Shown: piece by piece, positions 1 through 8,794 of the stretch
Numbering within the stretch: the first letter of the stretch is position 1
Layout of the letters: each line of letters begins with the position of its first letter
Source: Actinomycetes bacterium
GTDB taxonomy: Bacteria > Actinomycetota > Acidimicrobiia > Acidimicrobiales > RAAP-2
Direction of reading: 5' to 3'
Assembly (NCBI GenBank): GCA_021848365.1
Contig: JAJZUS010000001.1
Location: 1,021,517-1,085,516, forward strand
DNA: 64,000 nucleotides
Notes under the pieces: generated by a model
Databases searched by the model: none
Told to the model about the DNA's origin: nothing
What the model saw: only the letters and a program-made list of their open reading frames with translations
Position numbers and translations under genes: made by a program

Positions 1-81
1 TTCATGGCGGTCCTGCTCGTCCTCTTCGCCTCCACGCTCTACCTGGACATCGTCCATCCGATCGCGAATCCCTTCCAGTAG
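1..81 (+). CDS. C-terminal end of an RseP-like membrane metalloprotease (5' truncated by window)
   Basis: Only the last 26 codons are visible, in frame from base 1 to the TAG at 79-81. They encode a hydrophobic stretch (FMAVLLVLFASTLYLD) followed by a short polar tail ending NPFQ, the shape of the final transmembrane helix of site-2 protease family members (RseP/Rip1). The position directly before ispG also fits, because rseP (with dxr) commonly precedes ispG in actinobacteria. The active-site HExxH and PDZ regions lie outside the window, so the assignment rests on context and one helix. Confidence 0.55.
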   Translation, partial: FMAVLLVLFASTLYLDIVHPIANPFQ

Positions 82-120
82 GGGGATCGGTGCGGTCCTC
101 GCGCACGGCAGAATGGATGC

Positions 121-1362
121 ATGGACGTGACCGCCGTCTCCCTCGCTGACCGCCGACCCACCCGACGCATCAACGTCGGATCCGTTCCGGTGGGGGGTGG
201 GGCCCCGATCTCCGTGCAGTCGATGACCACGACGAAGACGGCCGACGTGGAGGGAACGCTCCAGCAGATCTACGCGCTGGCCGCCGCGGGCGCCGACATC
301 GTGCGGTGCACCTGTAACGAGCAGGCCGCCGCGGAGGGACTCGCCCAGATCGTCCCACGCTCGCCGGTGCCCGTCGTCGCCGACATCCACTTCCACGTCG
401 AGATGGCGTTGGCCGCGCTCGAGGCGGGGGTCCACGGACTGCGCCTCAACCCCGGCAACCTGCGTAAGCCCGAGGAGATCAAGCTGGTGGCGCGCGAGGC
501 GAAGGACCGGGGGGTGCCCATCCGCATCGGCGTGAACGCGGGGTCGCTGCACCCCGAGCTCTACGAGCGTTTCGGTGGGGCGACGCCCGAGGCCCTCGTG
601 GAGTCCGCGCGCATGGAGCTCGCCCTCTTCGACGAGGTCGACTTCCACGACGTGAAGATCTCGGTGAAGGCGTCGTCGGTGCCGACCATGATCGCCGCGT
701 ACCGACTGGCCTCCGAGACCTTCGACCACCCCCTGCACCTGGGGGTGACCGAGGCGGGTCCGCTTCCGGGGGGGCTCATCAAGGGCACGGCGGGCATCGC
801 GACGCTGCTCGCCGAGGGGATCGGGGACACGCTGCGCTACTCGCTGACCGCCGACCCCGTGGAGGAGGCCCGGGCCGGACGTCAGTTGCTGGAGGCCCTC
901 GGACTGCGCGAGCGGCGAGGGCTCGACCTGATCGCCTGCCCGAGCTGCGGACGGGCCGAGATCGACGTGATCACCGTGGCGCGCGACGCCCAGGAGGCGC
1001 TCGACGCGCTCGAGGTGCCCATCCAGGTCGCGGTGATGGGGTGCGTCGTGAACGGCCCGGGTGAGGCTCGCCACGCCGATCTAGGCATCGCGGCCGGGCG
1101 TCGGCGTGGGCACCTCTTCATCCGGGGTCAGATCGTGCGTGTCGTTCCGGAGGACGAGATGGTCGCCGCCCTCGTCGAGGAGGCGCGGCGTATTGCGGAA
1201 GAGGGCATCGAGGCCCGACTCGCGGCGCGCGACGCGGCGGCCGAGGACGTGGCGGCGGCCGACCGGGCCGCCCTGCTCGAGAATCGGGGCCTCGATGCGA
1301 ACCGCTCGGGCGAGCGCATCGAACGCATCCGCCGGCGGGCCGGCGATGGAGGGGCTGAGTAG
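121..1362 (+). CDS. ispG: 4-hydroxy-3-methylbut-2-enyl-diphosphate synthase (IspG/GcpE)
   Basis: This enzyme carries out the penultimate step of the MEP isoprenoid pathway, reductively opening the cyclic diphosphate MEcPP to HMBPP with a [4Fe-4S] cluster. The 413-residue product has the TIM-barrel N-terminal part, with GSVPVGGGAPISVQSM near residue 20, and the C-terminal cluster domain. Cluster ligands are Cys273 and Cys276 in CPSCGR and Cys308 in MGCVVNGPGE, the family signature. Length is normal, with a charged, alanine-rich extension of about 40 residues at the end. The ATG has no ribosome site; a CAGAAT box lies six bases upstream, so the transcript may be leaderless. It lies between an RseP-like tail and proS. 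Confidence 0.95.
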   Translation: MDVTAVSLADRRPTRRINVGSVPVGGGAPISVQSMTTTKTADVEGTLQQIYALAAAGADIVRCTCNEQAAAEGLAQIVPRSPVPVVADIHFHVEMALAALEAGVHGLRLNPGNLRKPEEIKLVAREAKDRGVPIRIGVNAGSLHPELYERFGGATPEALVESARMELALFDEVDFHDVKISVKASSVPTMIAAYRLASETFDHPLHLGVTEAGPLPGGLIKGTAGIATLLAEGIGDTLRYSLTADPVEEARAGRQLLEALGLRERRGLDLIACPSCGRAEIDVITVARDAQEALDALEVPIQVAVMGCVVNGPGEARHADLGIAAGRRRGHLFIRGQIVRVVPEDEMVAALVEEARRIAEEGIEARLAARDAAAEDVAAADRAALLENRGLDANRSGERIERIRRRAGDGGAE

Positions 1363-1390
1363 GCTGTCGCCACCCGTCCAGAGGAGAGCC

Positions 1391-2800
1391 GTGGCCCCGT
1401 CGAACGCACTGACCCCCCAGTCCGAGGACTTCCCGCGCTGGTACCAGGACGTGGTCGCCAGTGCCGAGATGGCCGACAACGGGCCGGTCCGCGGAACGAT
1501 GGTGATCCGCCCCTACGGATACTCGATCTGGGAGCGGATTCAGCGCGAGCTCGACGACCGGATCAAGGAGGCGGGGGCCCAGAACGCCTACTTCCCCCTC
1601 TTCATCCCCGAGAGCTACCTCGCGCGCGAGGCCGAGCACGTCGAGGGCTTCAGTCCCGAGCTCGCGGTCGTCACGCACGCCGGCGGCGAGGACCTTGCGG
1701 AGCCGGTGGTCGTGCGCCCCACCTCGGAAACGGTGATCGGCGAGTTCATGGCCAAGTGGATTCAGAGCTACCGGGACCTTCCCCTCCTCCTCAACCAGTG
1801 GGCCAACGTCGTCCGCTGGGAGCTGCGGCCGCGGCTGTTCCTGCGCTCCTCGGAGTTCCTCTGGCAGGAGGGGCACACGGCGCACGCCACGGCCGCCGAC
1901 GCCGCCGCCTACGCCCGGCGCATCCACCTCGACGTGTACCACGACGTCATCGCCTCGGTCATGGCGGTTCCCGCCTACGTGGGGATCAAGTCGCCGCGTG
2001 AACGGTTCGCGGGTGCCATCAACACCCTCACCTGTGAGGGGATGATGCGTGACGGCAAGGCCCTGCAGATGTCGACCAGCCACGAGCTCGGTCAGAACTT
2101 CGCGCGGGCCTTCGACATCGTCTTCCAGAGCGAGGCCGGTCCGTCGGCCCTCTGCCACACCACGTCGTGGGGTGCGTCGACGCGTCTCATCGGCGGGCTG
2201 ATCATGGCCCACGGCGACGACCGGGGACTCGTGGTTCCCCCCCGGCTCGCGCCGATCCAGGCCGTCGTCGTCCCGGTGCGCGACGAGGCGGACATCATGG
2301 AGGCGGCGCAACGGCTGACCGCCGAGCTCCGTGCGGCGGGCGTGCGCGTCACTCTCGACGCGGCCCGGGGCTCGTTCGGGCGCCGGGTGACCGACTGGGA
2401 GATCAAGGGCGTCCCGGTACGCGTGGAGGTCGGACCACGCGACCTCGCCGAGGGGCGCGTCACCCTGGCCCGTCGCGACGACGAGGTGAAGGAGCCCGTG
2501 GCCCTCACCGCGGTGAGCGACCGGGTTCGCGCCCTGCTCGAGGAGATCCAGTCGTCCCTCTTCGAGCAGGCGACGCGCCGTCGAGATGCGGCGACCGTCG
2601 ACGTCGGGGACCTCGACGCGGCCCTCGACGCCGCCGAGTCCGGCTTCGCCCGTCTTCCGTGGGCGGTCGTGGGGGCCGAGGGGGAGGCCCGGCTGAACGC
2701 CAACGCCGTAACGGTGCGCTGTCTGCAGCGGCCGGACGGGACGACGCCGGACTCTCCCGACGAGCCCGACCTCGTGGCGCTGGTGGCGAGGGCCTATTAG
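1391..2800 (+). CDS. proS: Prolyl-tRNA synthetase, short (archaeal/eukaryotic-like) form
   Basis: This class II synthetase charges tRNA-Pro. The 469-residue protein begins at GTG 1391, eight bases after a GAGGAG ribosome site; an upstream in-frame ATG exists but lies inside ispG. Class II motifs are visible: VVRPTSETVIGEFMAKWI (motif 2 approach), LRSSEFLWQEGHTAHA, and the motif 3 region near TSWGASTRLIGGLI. The HGDDRGLVVPP segment leads into the anticodon-binding domain. It lacks the roughly 180-residue editing insertion of the E. coli type and matches the compact ProS with a C-terminal extension. A TAGGCT box at 1359-1364 could serve as its own -10. Confidence 0.93.
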   Translation: MAPSNALTPQSEDFPRWYQDVVASAEMADNGPVRGTMVIRPYGYSIWERIQRELDDRIKEAGAQNAYFPLFIPESYLAREAEHVEGFSPELAVVTHAGGEDLAEPVVVRPTSETVIGEFMAKWIQSYRDLPLLLNQWANVVRWELRPRLFLRSSEFLWQEGHTAHATAADAAAYARRIHLDVYHDVIASVMAVPAYVGIKSPRERFAGAINTLTCEGMMRDGKALQMSTSHELGQNFARAFDIVFQSEAGPSALCHTTSWGASTRLIGGLIMAHGDDRGLVVPPRLAPIQAVVVPVRDEADIMEAAQRLTAELRAAGVRVTLDAARGSFGRRVTDWEIKGVPVRVEVGPRDLAEGRVTLARRDDEVKEPVALTAVSDRVRALLEEIQSSLFEQATRRRDAATVDVGDLDAALDAAESGFARLPWAVVGAEGEARLNANAVTVRCLQRPDGTTPDSPDEPDLVALVARAY

Positions 2801-2813
2801 TAGGAAAGGGGCG

Positions 2814-2842
2814 TTGCACCCACTGGGGCACGCTGGTAGCAT
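2814..2842 (+). promoter_or_regulatory. Sigma-A-type promoter of the rimP-nusA-infB operon
   Basis: TTGCAC (2814-2819) and TAGCAT (2837-2842) are separated by exactly 17 bp, the best-formed housekeeping promoter in the left half of the window. Transcription would start near 2849, giving a leader of about 100 bases before rimP. Confidence 0.7.
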
Positions 2843-2881
2843 GGTCGCGACAGTCCGCCAAGGACGTAGGGACTCGTAATC

Positions 2882-2907
2882 GCGCGGGCCAGTGGCCCGC
2901 GCTTTTT
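2882..2907 (+). terminator. Terminator-like hairpin in the rimP leader (possible attenuator)
   Basis: GCGCGGGCC (2882-2890) pairs perfectly with GGCCCGCGC (2894-2902) around a three-base loop and is followed by five T residues. This is an intrinsic terminator by structure. It sits between the promoter and the start codon of rimP rather than after a gene, so it should stop some transcripts before the operon. Just upstream, AGTCC (2852-2856) can pair with GGACT (2870-2874), and GTCC (2853-2856) with GGAC (2862-2865), so alternative folds are possible. Confidence 0.7.
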
Positions 2908-2947
2908 CGTTGTGCCTCGTCCGTGTCGAGGGAAGAGGAGGTGTCGC

Positions 2948-3436
2948 GTGGAGCTTGAGGGACCGCTCACGGACCTGCTCACCCCGATGGGTCTGCGGCT
3001 CTACGACCTCGACCTCAGCGCCGGCACGCTCAACGTCGTGGTCCAGCGCGATGGCGGGGTCACGCTCGACGAGCTGACCGAGGCCAGCCGCGTCATCTCG
3101 CGATGGCTCGACGAGAACGACCCGATTGACGGACATTACACGCTCGACGTCTCGAGTCCCGGGCTCGAGCGACGACTCCGCACCGCCGGGCACTTCGCCT
3201 CGGCCGTGGGCGAGATCGTGACGCTGCGGGAGCGACGCCCCGATGCCCCGACGCGTCGCCTGGAGGGTGTCCTGCTCGCTGCCGACACCACCACCGTCAC
3301 GATCGACGACCGCGAGGTCGGCTCGGTCCGTGTTGCGCTCGACGCTATTGAGCGCGCGCGAACCGTCTTCACCTGGGGGGCCGTGTCGGAGCCGTCGTCC
3401 GGGCGCCGTACCGCCTCACCGAGCAAGAAAGGCTGA
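2948..3436 (+). CDS. rimP: Ribosome maturation factor RimP
   Basis: RimP assists 30S subunit assembly. The 162-residue product has the N-terminal alpha/beta domain with LDELTEASRVISRWLDE and the family signature DVSSPGLERRL (about residues 64-74), then a C-terminal SH3-like domain rich in arginine. GTG 2948 is chosen because AGGAGG lies six bases upstream; a further upstream ATG at 2912 has no such site and would add unrelated residues. It is followed by nusA after two bases, the classic rimP-nusA-infB order. Confidence 0.9.
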   Translation: MELEGPLTDLLTPMGLRLYDLDLSAGTLNVVVQRDGGVTLDELTEASRVISRWLDENDPIDGHYTLDVSSPGLERRLRTAGHFASAVGEIVTLRERRPDAPTRRLEGVLLAADTTTVTIDDREVGSVRVALDAIERARTVFTWGAVSEPSSGRRTASPSKKG

Positions 3437-3438
3437 CC

Positions 3439-4530
3439 ATGGCGAATTTCGAATTCCTCGAGGCGCTGGGCCAGATCGCCCGCGATCAGAACATTGACGA
3501 GGGCGAGCTGCTGGTCGCCCTGGCGAACGCGCTGCTCGCCGCCTACAAGCGCCGGGCCGACTCGGCCGAGGACGCCGAGGTCGAGATCAACCCCGAGACT
3601 GGGGAGATCAAGGTGTGGGGCCTCGAGCTCGACCTGGACGGCAACGTGGTGCGCGAGTGGGACGCCACGCCCGACGACTTCGGTCGCATCGCGGCCCAGA
3701 CGGCGAAGCAAGTCCTGATGCAGTTGATCCGCGACATCCAGCGCCGCCAGATGTACGAGGAGTTCGCGAATCGCGAGGGCGACATCGTCTCGGGCACGGT
3801 GCAGCAGAACGACAACCGCTACACCCTGCTCGACCTCGGGCGGGTGGAGGCCCTGTTGCCCCAGGCCGAGCAGATCGCTTTCGAGCGCTACGAGCACGGT
3901 GCGCGGATCAAGGTCTACATCGTCGAGGTGCGCAAGACGAACAAGGGCCCTCAGATCGTCGTGAGCCGCACCCACCCCGCCCTGGTCGCGAAGCTCTTCG
4001 AGATCGAGGTTCCGGAGATCGCCAACGGCGTCGTCGAGATCAAGGCCATTGCGCGTGAACCCGGTCACCGCACGAAGATCGCCGTCGCGTCGAACGACAC
4101 GATGGTCGACCCGGTGGGCGCCTGCGTGGGCGCTCGTGGCACCCGGGTGCGCAACATCACCAATGAGCTGCGCAGCGAGCGAATCGACGTCGTGCCCTTC
4201 AGCGACGACCCGGTCGAGTTCATCCAGGCGGCGCTGGCCCCGGCTCGAGTCCGCGAGGTTCGCCTCGACGAGGTGGAGGGCACGGCGACGGTGATCGTTC
4301 ACGATCAGCAGCTCTCGCTGGCGATCGGCAAGGAGGGGCAGAACGCTCGCCTGGCGGCACGCCTCACGGGGTGGCGGATCGACATCCGGTCGGAGAACGA
4401 GGACACCGAGGACACGGTGCCCGAGGAGACCTGGAGCGAGGACGAGGTCGCCGCGGCCCCCGAGGGGCAGGTCGAGGTGGACGAGTCCGTGGACCCGGTG
4501 GACCTGGCCGAGCCGGAGGCGGAGGCATAG
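3439..4530 (+). CDS. nusA: Transcription termination/antitermination factor NusA
   Basis: NusA binds RNA polymerase and nascent RNA and modulates pausing and termination. The 363-residue protein has the N-terminal RNAP-binding domain (about 1-120), an S1 domain starting near GDIVSGTVQQNDNRY, and two KH domains, the first around DPVGACVGARGTRVRNI and the second around LAIGKEGQNARLAARLTGW. The tail is acidic and lacks the AR repeats of E. coli NusA, as is usual for actinobacteria. It is two bases behind rimP and its stop overlaps the proposed ylxR start. NusA could act on the leader hairpin at 2882-2907; that is inference. Confidence 0.95.
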   Translation: MANFEFLEALGQIARDQNIDEGELLVALANALLAAYKRRADSAEDAEVEINPETGEIKVWGLELDLDGNVVREWDATPDDFGRIAAQTAKQVLMQLIRDIQRRQMYEEFANREGDIVSGTVQQNDNRYTLLDLGRVEALLPQAEQIAFERYEHGARIKVYIVEVRKTNKGPQIVVSRTHPALVAKLFEIEVPEIANGVVEIKAIAREPGHRTKIAVASNDTMVDPVGACVGARGTRVRNITNELRSERIDVVPFSDDPVEFIQAALAPARVREVRLDEVEGTATVIVHDQQLSLAIGKEGQNARLAARLTGWRIDIRSENEDTEDTVPEETWSEDEVAAAPEGQVEVDESVDPVDLAEPEAEA

Positions 4531-4802
4531 CCCCGGAACGGACCTGCGTGGTCTGCCGAGCGCGCCGCGGGATGGACGAACTGTCCCGGGCCGGTCGGAG
4601 CCCGGCGGGGGAGTGGTACCTCGGTCGGGGCGACGGGCGTGGCGTCTGGTGGTGCACACGGGGAACGTGTCGCCGGGGACTGACGGCGGCGCGGCTCGGT
4701 CGAGCCCTGAGGGGCGCGGTGGTCGAGTCCGAGGCCGCGGCACTCCGGGACATGGTCGAGGAGCGGGGCGACGCGCCGGGCGCGCCCGGCGTGGAAGAAT
4801 AG
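4527..4802 (+). CDS. YlxR-family RNA-binding protein (DUF448)
   Basis: A small basic protein of the nusA-infB operon. Family features are PERTCVVCRARRGMDEL at the N-terminus and the GRGDGRGVWWC segment, with further cysteines near CTRGTC. No ATG, GTG or TTG precedes the first conserved Cys in this frame except an ATG at 4371 deep inside nusA. The chosen start is ATA at 4527, seven bases after GGAGG (4515-4519) and overlapping the nusA stop, giving 91 residues. GTG at 4548 would delete the first Cys of the CxxC pair. The family is solid; the start is uncertain. Confidence 0.75.
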   Translation: MAPERTCVVCRARRGMDELSRAGRSPAGEWYLGRGDGRGVWWCTRGTCRRGLTAARLGRALRGAVVESEAAALRDMVEERGDAPGAPGVEE

Positions 4803-4846
4803 AGAACCGTGCGCGCGAGGCGCGTGCGACAGGTGAGGAAAAGGTT

Positions 4847-7543
4847 TTGGCGCTGAAGAAGATCCGGGTACACGAGCTCTCGAAGGAACTCGGGATGACG
4901 AGCAAGGAGTTGCTCGCCCTCGCCGATCGACTGGGCATCGGCGTCTCGAGTGCGTCGGCTTCCATCGAGGAGGCCCAGGCCGACCGCATCCGCCGTCGTG
5001 CCGACGCCGACGGCCTGCGTCGCGGGAGTGCTCCCGAGGAGCCCAAGCCGACCCGTGGGGCACGGCCCGCACGGGTCGCGGCGTCCGGCGAGGTGGAGGC
5101 GCCCCCCGCCCCCGCCCCCGTGGCCGAGAGCCCCGCCCCGGCCCCGGCGCCCGTCGTCGAGAGCGTGGAGCGACCCGCCCCGACCCCGGCGCCCTCCGAC
5201 GGTGAGGTGACGACCCGAGCGGAGGCGCCGCGCGTCGTGCGCAGCCGCCCCGCCCCGCCCCCCCGTCCGCCCGCTCCCCGTCCGGCGTCACCCGACGGGC
5301 CGACGACGATTCGGCCGACGGCGCGTCCCATGCCGCCGTCATCACCCGGTGCCCCCGCTCCCGGTGGGGCCTCCGGACCGAAGCGACCGCCCCTCTCGAT
5401 GACCGGGCGACCGATCCCGCCACCCCCCGGACGTCCGCTCAGTCCGTCCGGTCGACCGATCCCGCCGCCCCCCGGGGTGCGCCGGCCCGGAGCGCCCGTG
5501 CGTCCCTCGTCGGGTGCGCCCGGTCGACCCGGCGGACGCCCGACGGGTGGTCCGCCCCGTACCGGGGCGCGTCCCGTGGGAGCGAGTTTCGCGGGTCCCC
5601 GTCCCGGCGCCGGGAGTACGCCGCCCGGACGTCCGCCCGCCCGCGGTGGCGGAGGTCCCCGAGGATCCCAGCGCAAGGTCACCCGCCGACGTCGCCGTAA
5701 CATCGAGGAGCTCGAGCCGACCCAGATGTCGACGTGGCAGCCGAGCAACGCTCCGGTGCCCGAGGGTGAGATCATCATCGAGCGGGGTTCGACCGCGAAG
5801 GACCTCGGCCCGAAGTTGAACCGGAGCGCGGCGGACATCATCCGCTTCCTGTTCCTCCAGGGCGAGATCGTCACGGCGGTGCAGTCGCTCAGCGACGACA
5901 TGATCGAGCTCTACGCAGCCGAGGTCGGCGCCTCGATTCGCCTCGTCGACCCGGGCGAGCAGCAGGAGGCCGCCCTCCTCGCGCGATTCTTCGACGAGGA
6001 CGAGCTGGACGAGGAAATCCCGGCCGTTCCGCGGCCGCCCGTGGTGACCGTGATGGGTCACGTCGACCACGGCAAGACGAAGCTGCTCGACCAGATTCGA
6101 CACACGAACGTGGTCGCCGGCGAAGCCGGTGGCATCACTCAGCACATCGGCGCCTACCAGGTGTACTGGAACGGCCGGGCGATCGCCTTCCTCGACACCC
6201 CGGGTCACGAGGCCTTCACGGCCATGCGGGCGCGTGGTGCCAAGGTCACCGACATCGTGATCCTGGTCGTCGCGGCGGATGACGGCGTCATGCCCCAGAC
6301 GGTCGAGGCGATCGACCACGCGAAGGCGGCGGGCGTGCCGATCATCGTGGCGGTCAACAAGATCGACAAGCCCGACGCCAACCCCGATCGCGTGCTGCAG
6401 CAGATCAGTGAGCGCGGACTCGTCCCGGAGAAGTGGGGCGGGGACACGATCTGCGTCGAGGTCTCGGCGCTGCAGAACCTGGGCATCGACGACCTGCTCG
6501 AGCAGGTCCTGCTCGTGGCCGACGTCGGGGAGCTCACCGCTCGCCCCGCCGGACACGCTGTCGGCACCGTTCTCGAGGCGAATCTTGAGGTGGGCCGCGG
6601 ACCCGTGGCAACCGTGATGGTGCAGAAGGGCCAGCTGGAGGTCGGCGACGTGGTCGTCGCCGGATCGGCGTACGGACGGGTGAAGGCCCTCATCGACGAC
6701 CAGGGCCGTCAGGTCAAGGCGGCCGGGCCCTCCACGCCCGTCCAGGTGCTCGGCTTCAGCGAGCCGCCCGCGGCGGGCGACGAGATGCGTGTCGCCGACG
6801 ATCTGGCCCACGCGCGCAGCCTGGCGGAGGCGCGAGCCCAGCGGGCGCGTCTGGTCGGCTACCAGCCGGTGGCCGGAGCCGGTGGTGCGCGACTCGAGGA
6901 CCTCTTCGAGCAGATCCAGCGCGGCGAGACGGCAACCCTCAACGTCGTCCTCAAGGCCGACGTCCAGGGATCGCTCGAGGCCTGCACGGAGTCGCTGCGT
7001 AAGCTCGAGCGAGACGATGTCCGTCTGGTGCTCGTCCACCGTGGCGTCGGTGGCATCACGGAGAACGACGTCCAGCTCGCCAAGGCGTCCAACGCCACGA
7101 TCATCGGCTTCAACGTCCGACCGGATCGTCGCAGTCGCGACCTGGCCGAGGACGAGGGCGTCGAAATCCGCACTTACGAGATCATCTACAAGCTGATCGA
7201 GGACATCCAAGGCGCCATGCTGGGACTGTTGGCCCCGGTGTTCGAGGAAGTCGTCACGGGCGAGGCCGAGGTTCGAGAGGTCTTCCGCATTCCCCGAGTG
7301 GGAGCGATCGCGGGCTGCTTCGTGCGCGAGGGGGTCATCACGCGTGGCTCCAAGGTCCGCTTCCTGCGAGAGGGGGCGATCATCTGGAAGGGCTCGATCA
7401 CCTCGCTGAAGCGATTCAAGGACGACGCGAGAGAGGTCGCGGCCGGGTACGAGTGCGGTATCGGACTCTCGGACTACCAGGACCTGAAGGAAGGCGACGT
7501 CATCGAGACGTTCGACGAGCGCGAGATCCCTCGCACGGCGTAG
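4847..7543 (+). CDS. infB: Translation initiation factor IF-2
   Basis: IF-2 is the GTPase that positions initiator tRNA and joins ribosomal subunits. The 898-residue product begins at TTG 4847 after GAGG (4835-4838), giving the usual start [17 protein letters not shown]. Residues about 60-280 are a very Pro/Ala/Gly/Arg-rich linker. The G domain shows GHVDHGKT (404-411), [22 protein letters not shown] and SAL. Domains II-IV follow, ending in the initiator-tRNA-binding C2 domain ([14 protein letters not shown] region). It sits between ylxR and rbfA in the conserved operon. Confidence 0.95.
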   Translation: MALKKIRVHELSKELGMTSKELLALADRLGIGVSSASASIEEAQADRIRRRADADGLRRGSAPEEPKPTRGARPARVAASGEVEAPPAPAPVAESPAPAPAPVVESVERPAPTPAPSDGEVTTRAEAPRVVRSRPAPPPRPPAPRPASPDGPTTIRPTARPMPPSSPGAPAPGGASGPKRPPLSMTGRPIPPPPGRPLSPSGRPIPPPPGVRRPGAPVRPSSGAPGRPGGRPTGGPPRTGARPVGASFAGPRPGAGSTPPGRPPARGGGGPRGSQRKVTRRRRRNIEELEPTQMSTWQPSNAPVPEGEIIIERGSTAKDLGPKLNRSAADIIRFLFLQGEIVTAVQSLSDDMIELYAAEVGASIRLVDPGEQQEAALLARFFDEDELDEEIPAVPRPPVVTVMGHVDHGKTKLLDQIRHTNVVAGEAGGITQHIGAYQVYWNGRAIAFLDTPGHEAFTAMRARGAKVTDIVILVVAADDGVMPQTVEAIDHAKAAGVPIIVAVNKIDKPDANPDRVLQQISERGLVPEKWGGDTICVEVSALQNLGIDDLLEQVLLVADVGELTARPAGHAVGTVLEANLEVGRGPVATVMVQKGQLEVGDVVVAGSAYGRVKALIDDQGRQVKAAGPSTPVQVLGFSEPPAAGDEMRVADDLAHARSLAEARAQRARLVGYQPVAGAGGARLEDLFEQIQRGETATLNVVLKADVQGSLEACTESLRKLERDDVRLVLVHRGVGGITENDVQLAKASNATIIGFNVRPDRRSRDLAEDEGVEIRTYEIIYKLIEDIQGAMLGLLAPVFEEVVTGEAEVREVFRIPRVGAIAGCFVREGVITRGSKVRFLREGAIIWKGSITSLKRFKDDAREVAAGYECGIGLSDYQDLKEGDVIETFDEREIPRTA

Positions 7544-7547
7544 GGCC

Positions 7548-7901
7548 ATGGCGCACGGTGGGCACCACCCGTACCCGCGTAGCGCGAGGGTCAACGAGAT
7601 TCTCCGAGAGGTCATCTCGGAGAATCTCGTGCGCCTGGCCGACGTCGACGACGAGATCGGACTACTGACCGTCACCGGGGTCGACACCTCGCCGGACCTG
7701 CGCCAGGCCATCGTCTTCCTGGACTCGCTCGGACCGGCGGCCGCGGCGGCCCTCGACGCCCATCGGGGCCAGATCCAGGCCGCCGTGAACGCCCAGACCC
7801 GAATGCGACGAACTCCTCGGCTCGTCTTTCGGGCCGATCCGGCGGTCGCCCAGGGCGAGGCCGTCGAGGAGATCCTGCGACGCCGTCGTCACGATGACTG
7901 A
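7548..7901 (+). CDS. rbfA: Ribosome-binding factor A
   Basis: RbfA is a KH-type cold-shock factor for 30S maturation and 16S 5' processing. The 117-residue protein carries the family motifs RVNEILREVISENLVRL near residue 14 and RMRRTPRLVFRADPAV near residue 84. It starts four bases after infB ends and overlaps truB by eight bases (ATG at 7894 inside the last codons), consistent with translational coupling in the operon. Confidence 0.93.
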   Translation: MAHGGHHPYPRSARVNEILREVISENLVRLADVDDEIGLLTVTGVDTSPDLRQAIVFLDSLGPAAAAALDAHRGQIQAAVNAQTRMRRTPRLVFRADPAVAQGEAVEEILRRRRHDD

Positions 7902-8784
7902 GGGGGCGATACTCCTCGACAAGCCGGCCGGCTGGACGAGCCACGACGCCGTCGCGAAGTTGCGGGGACTGCTCCGTGAACGACGAATCGGTCACGCGGG
8001 CACGCTCGATCCCATGGCGACGGGGCTGCTCGTCATCGCGGTGGGCCCGGCGACGCGCCTGCTCCGATTCGCCCAGTCGGGCCGCAAGCGCTACGAGGGG
8101 GTGCTGCGCCTCGGCGAGGCGACCGACACCCTCGACGCCGACGGGACCGTGGTTCGGCGTGCGGCGGTTCCGACGCTCGACGCGGGGACGGTGGCGGCCG
8201 CGGCTCGCGAACTCACCGGGACGATCGAGCAGCGCCCGCCGATGGTCTCCGCGGTTCGCGTGGGGGGTCGGCGTCTCCACGAGCTGGCGCGGGCGGGCGA
8301 GGAGGTGGAGCGAACGCCTCGGCCCGTGGTCGTCGAGTCCTTCGAGGTGGCGCCCACGGAGCGAGTCGACGAGTGGCGCTTCGAGGTGGTCTGCGGTCCG
8401 GGGACCTACGTCCGCGTCCTCGCGAGCGACCTCGCGGAGAAGCTGGGCACGGTGGGTCACCTGCGATCCCTACGCCGCACGGCGAGCTCGGGCCACACCG
8501 TGGCGGAGGCGGTCACGTTGGAGCAGGTGGCGATGGACCTGGCCGCTGGTCGACCCGTGCTGCGCCCGACGGCGGACCTGATCTCGTCGATGCCTCTCGT
8601 GAGTGTGGACGACGACGCGGCGACGCGGCTCCGCCACGGTCGGGCGTTGGTCCTGGATGGCCTGTCGGGACCCTACGTGGGGGCGACCGACGCGGAGGGC
8701 CACGTCGTGGCCGTCCTCGAGCGTCGCGACGGTGAGTGGTGGCCGACCGTCGTCCTCGCCGGTGGGCCCCGCGAGGCCCGGTAG
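7894..8784 (+). CDS. truB: tRNA pseudouridine-55 synthase
   Basis: TruB makes pseudouridine 55 in the T loop of tRNAs. The 296-residue protein opens with GAILLDKPAGWTSHDAV and has the catalytic motif GHAGTLDPMATG with Asp39 as nucleophile. The RYEGVLRLGEATDTLDADG and GTYVRVLASDL motifs of the fold follow, then a PUA-like C-terminal part (VDDDAATRLRHGRAL). It overlaps rbfA by eight bases and is followed by ribF after ten bases. Confidence 0.94.
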   Translation: MTEGAILLDKPAGWTSHDAVAKLRGLLRERRIGHAGTLDPMATGLLVIAVGPATRLLRFAQSGRKRYEGVLRLGEATDTLDADGTVVRRAAVPTLDAGTVAAAARELTGTIEQRPPMVSAVRVGGRRLHELARAGEEVERTPRPVVVESFEVAPTERVDEWRFEVVCGPGTYVRVLASDLAEKLGTVGHLRSLRRTASSGHTVAEAVTLEQVAMDLAAGRPVLRPTADLISSMPLVSVDDDAATRLRHGRALVLDGLSGPYVGATDAEGHVVAVLERRDGEWWPTVVLAGGPREAR

Positions 8785-8787
8785 GTT
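8782..8787 (+). promoter_or_regulatory. -10 box of a likely leaderless ribF transcript
   Basis: TAGGTT ends seven bases before the ribF GTG and there is no ribosome-binding site in between, so transcription can begin at the start codon. Confidence 0.5.
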
Positions 8788-8794
8788 GGGCGCC

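Noticed and set aside
5100-5690. Repeat-rich GC tract as a possible CRISPR or mobile repeat
   Set aside because: It is the in-frame Pro/Ala/Gly linker of IF-2, with no regular unit or spacer pattern.
3136-5901. Long minus-strand open frame across nusA and infB
   Set aside because: It is a GC-rich shadow of well-supported plus-strand genes; its product is low-complexity Arg/Pro/Gly sequence without family features.
8785-8794. FMN riboswitch before ribF
   Set aside because: There are only ten bases between truB and ribF and the transcript is probably leaderless, leaving no room for an aptamer.
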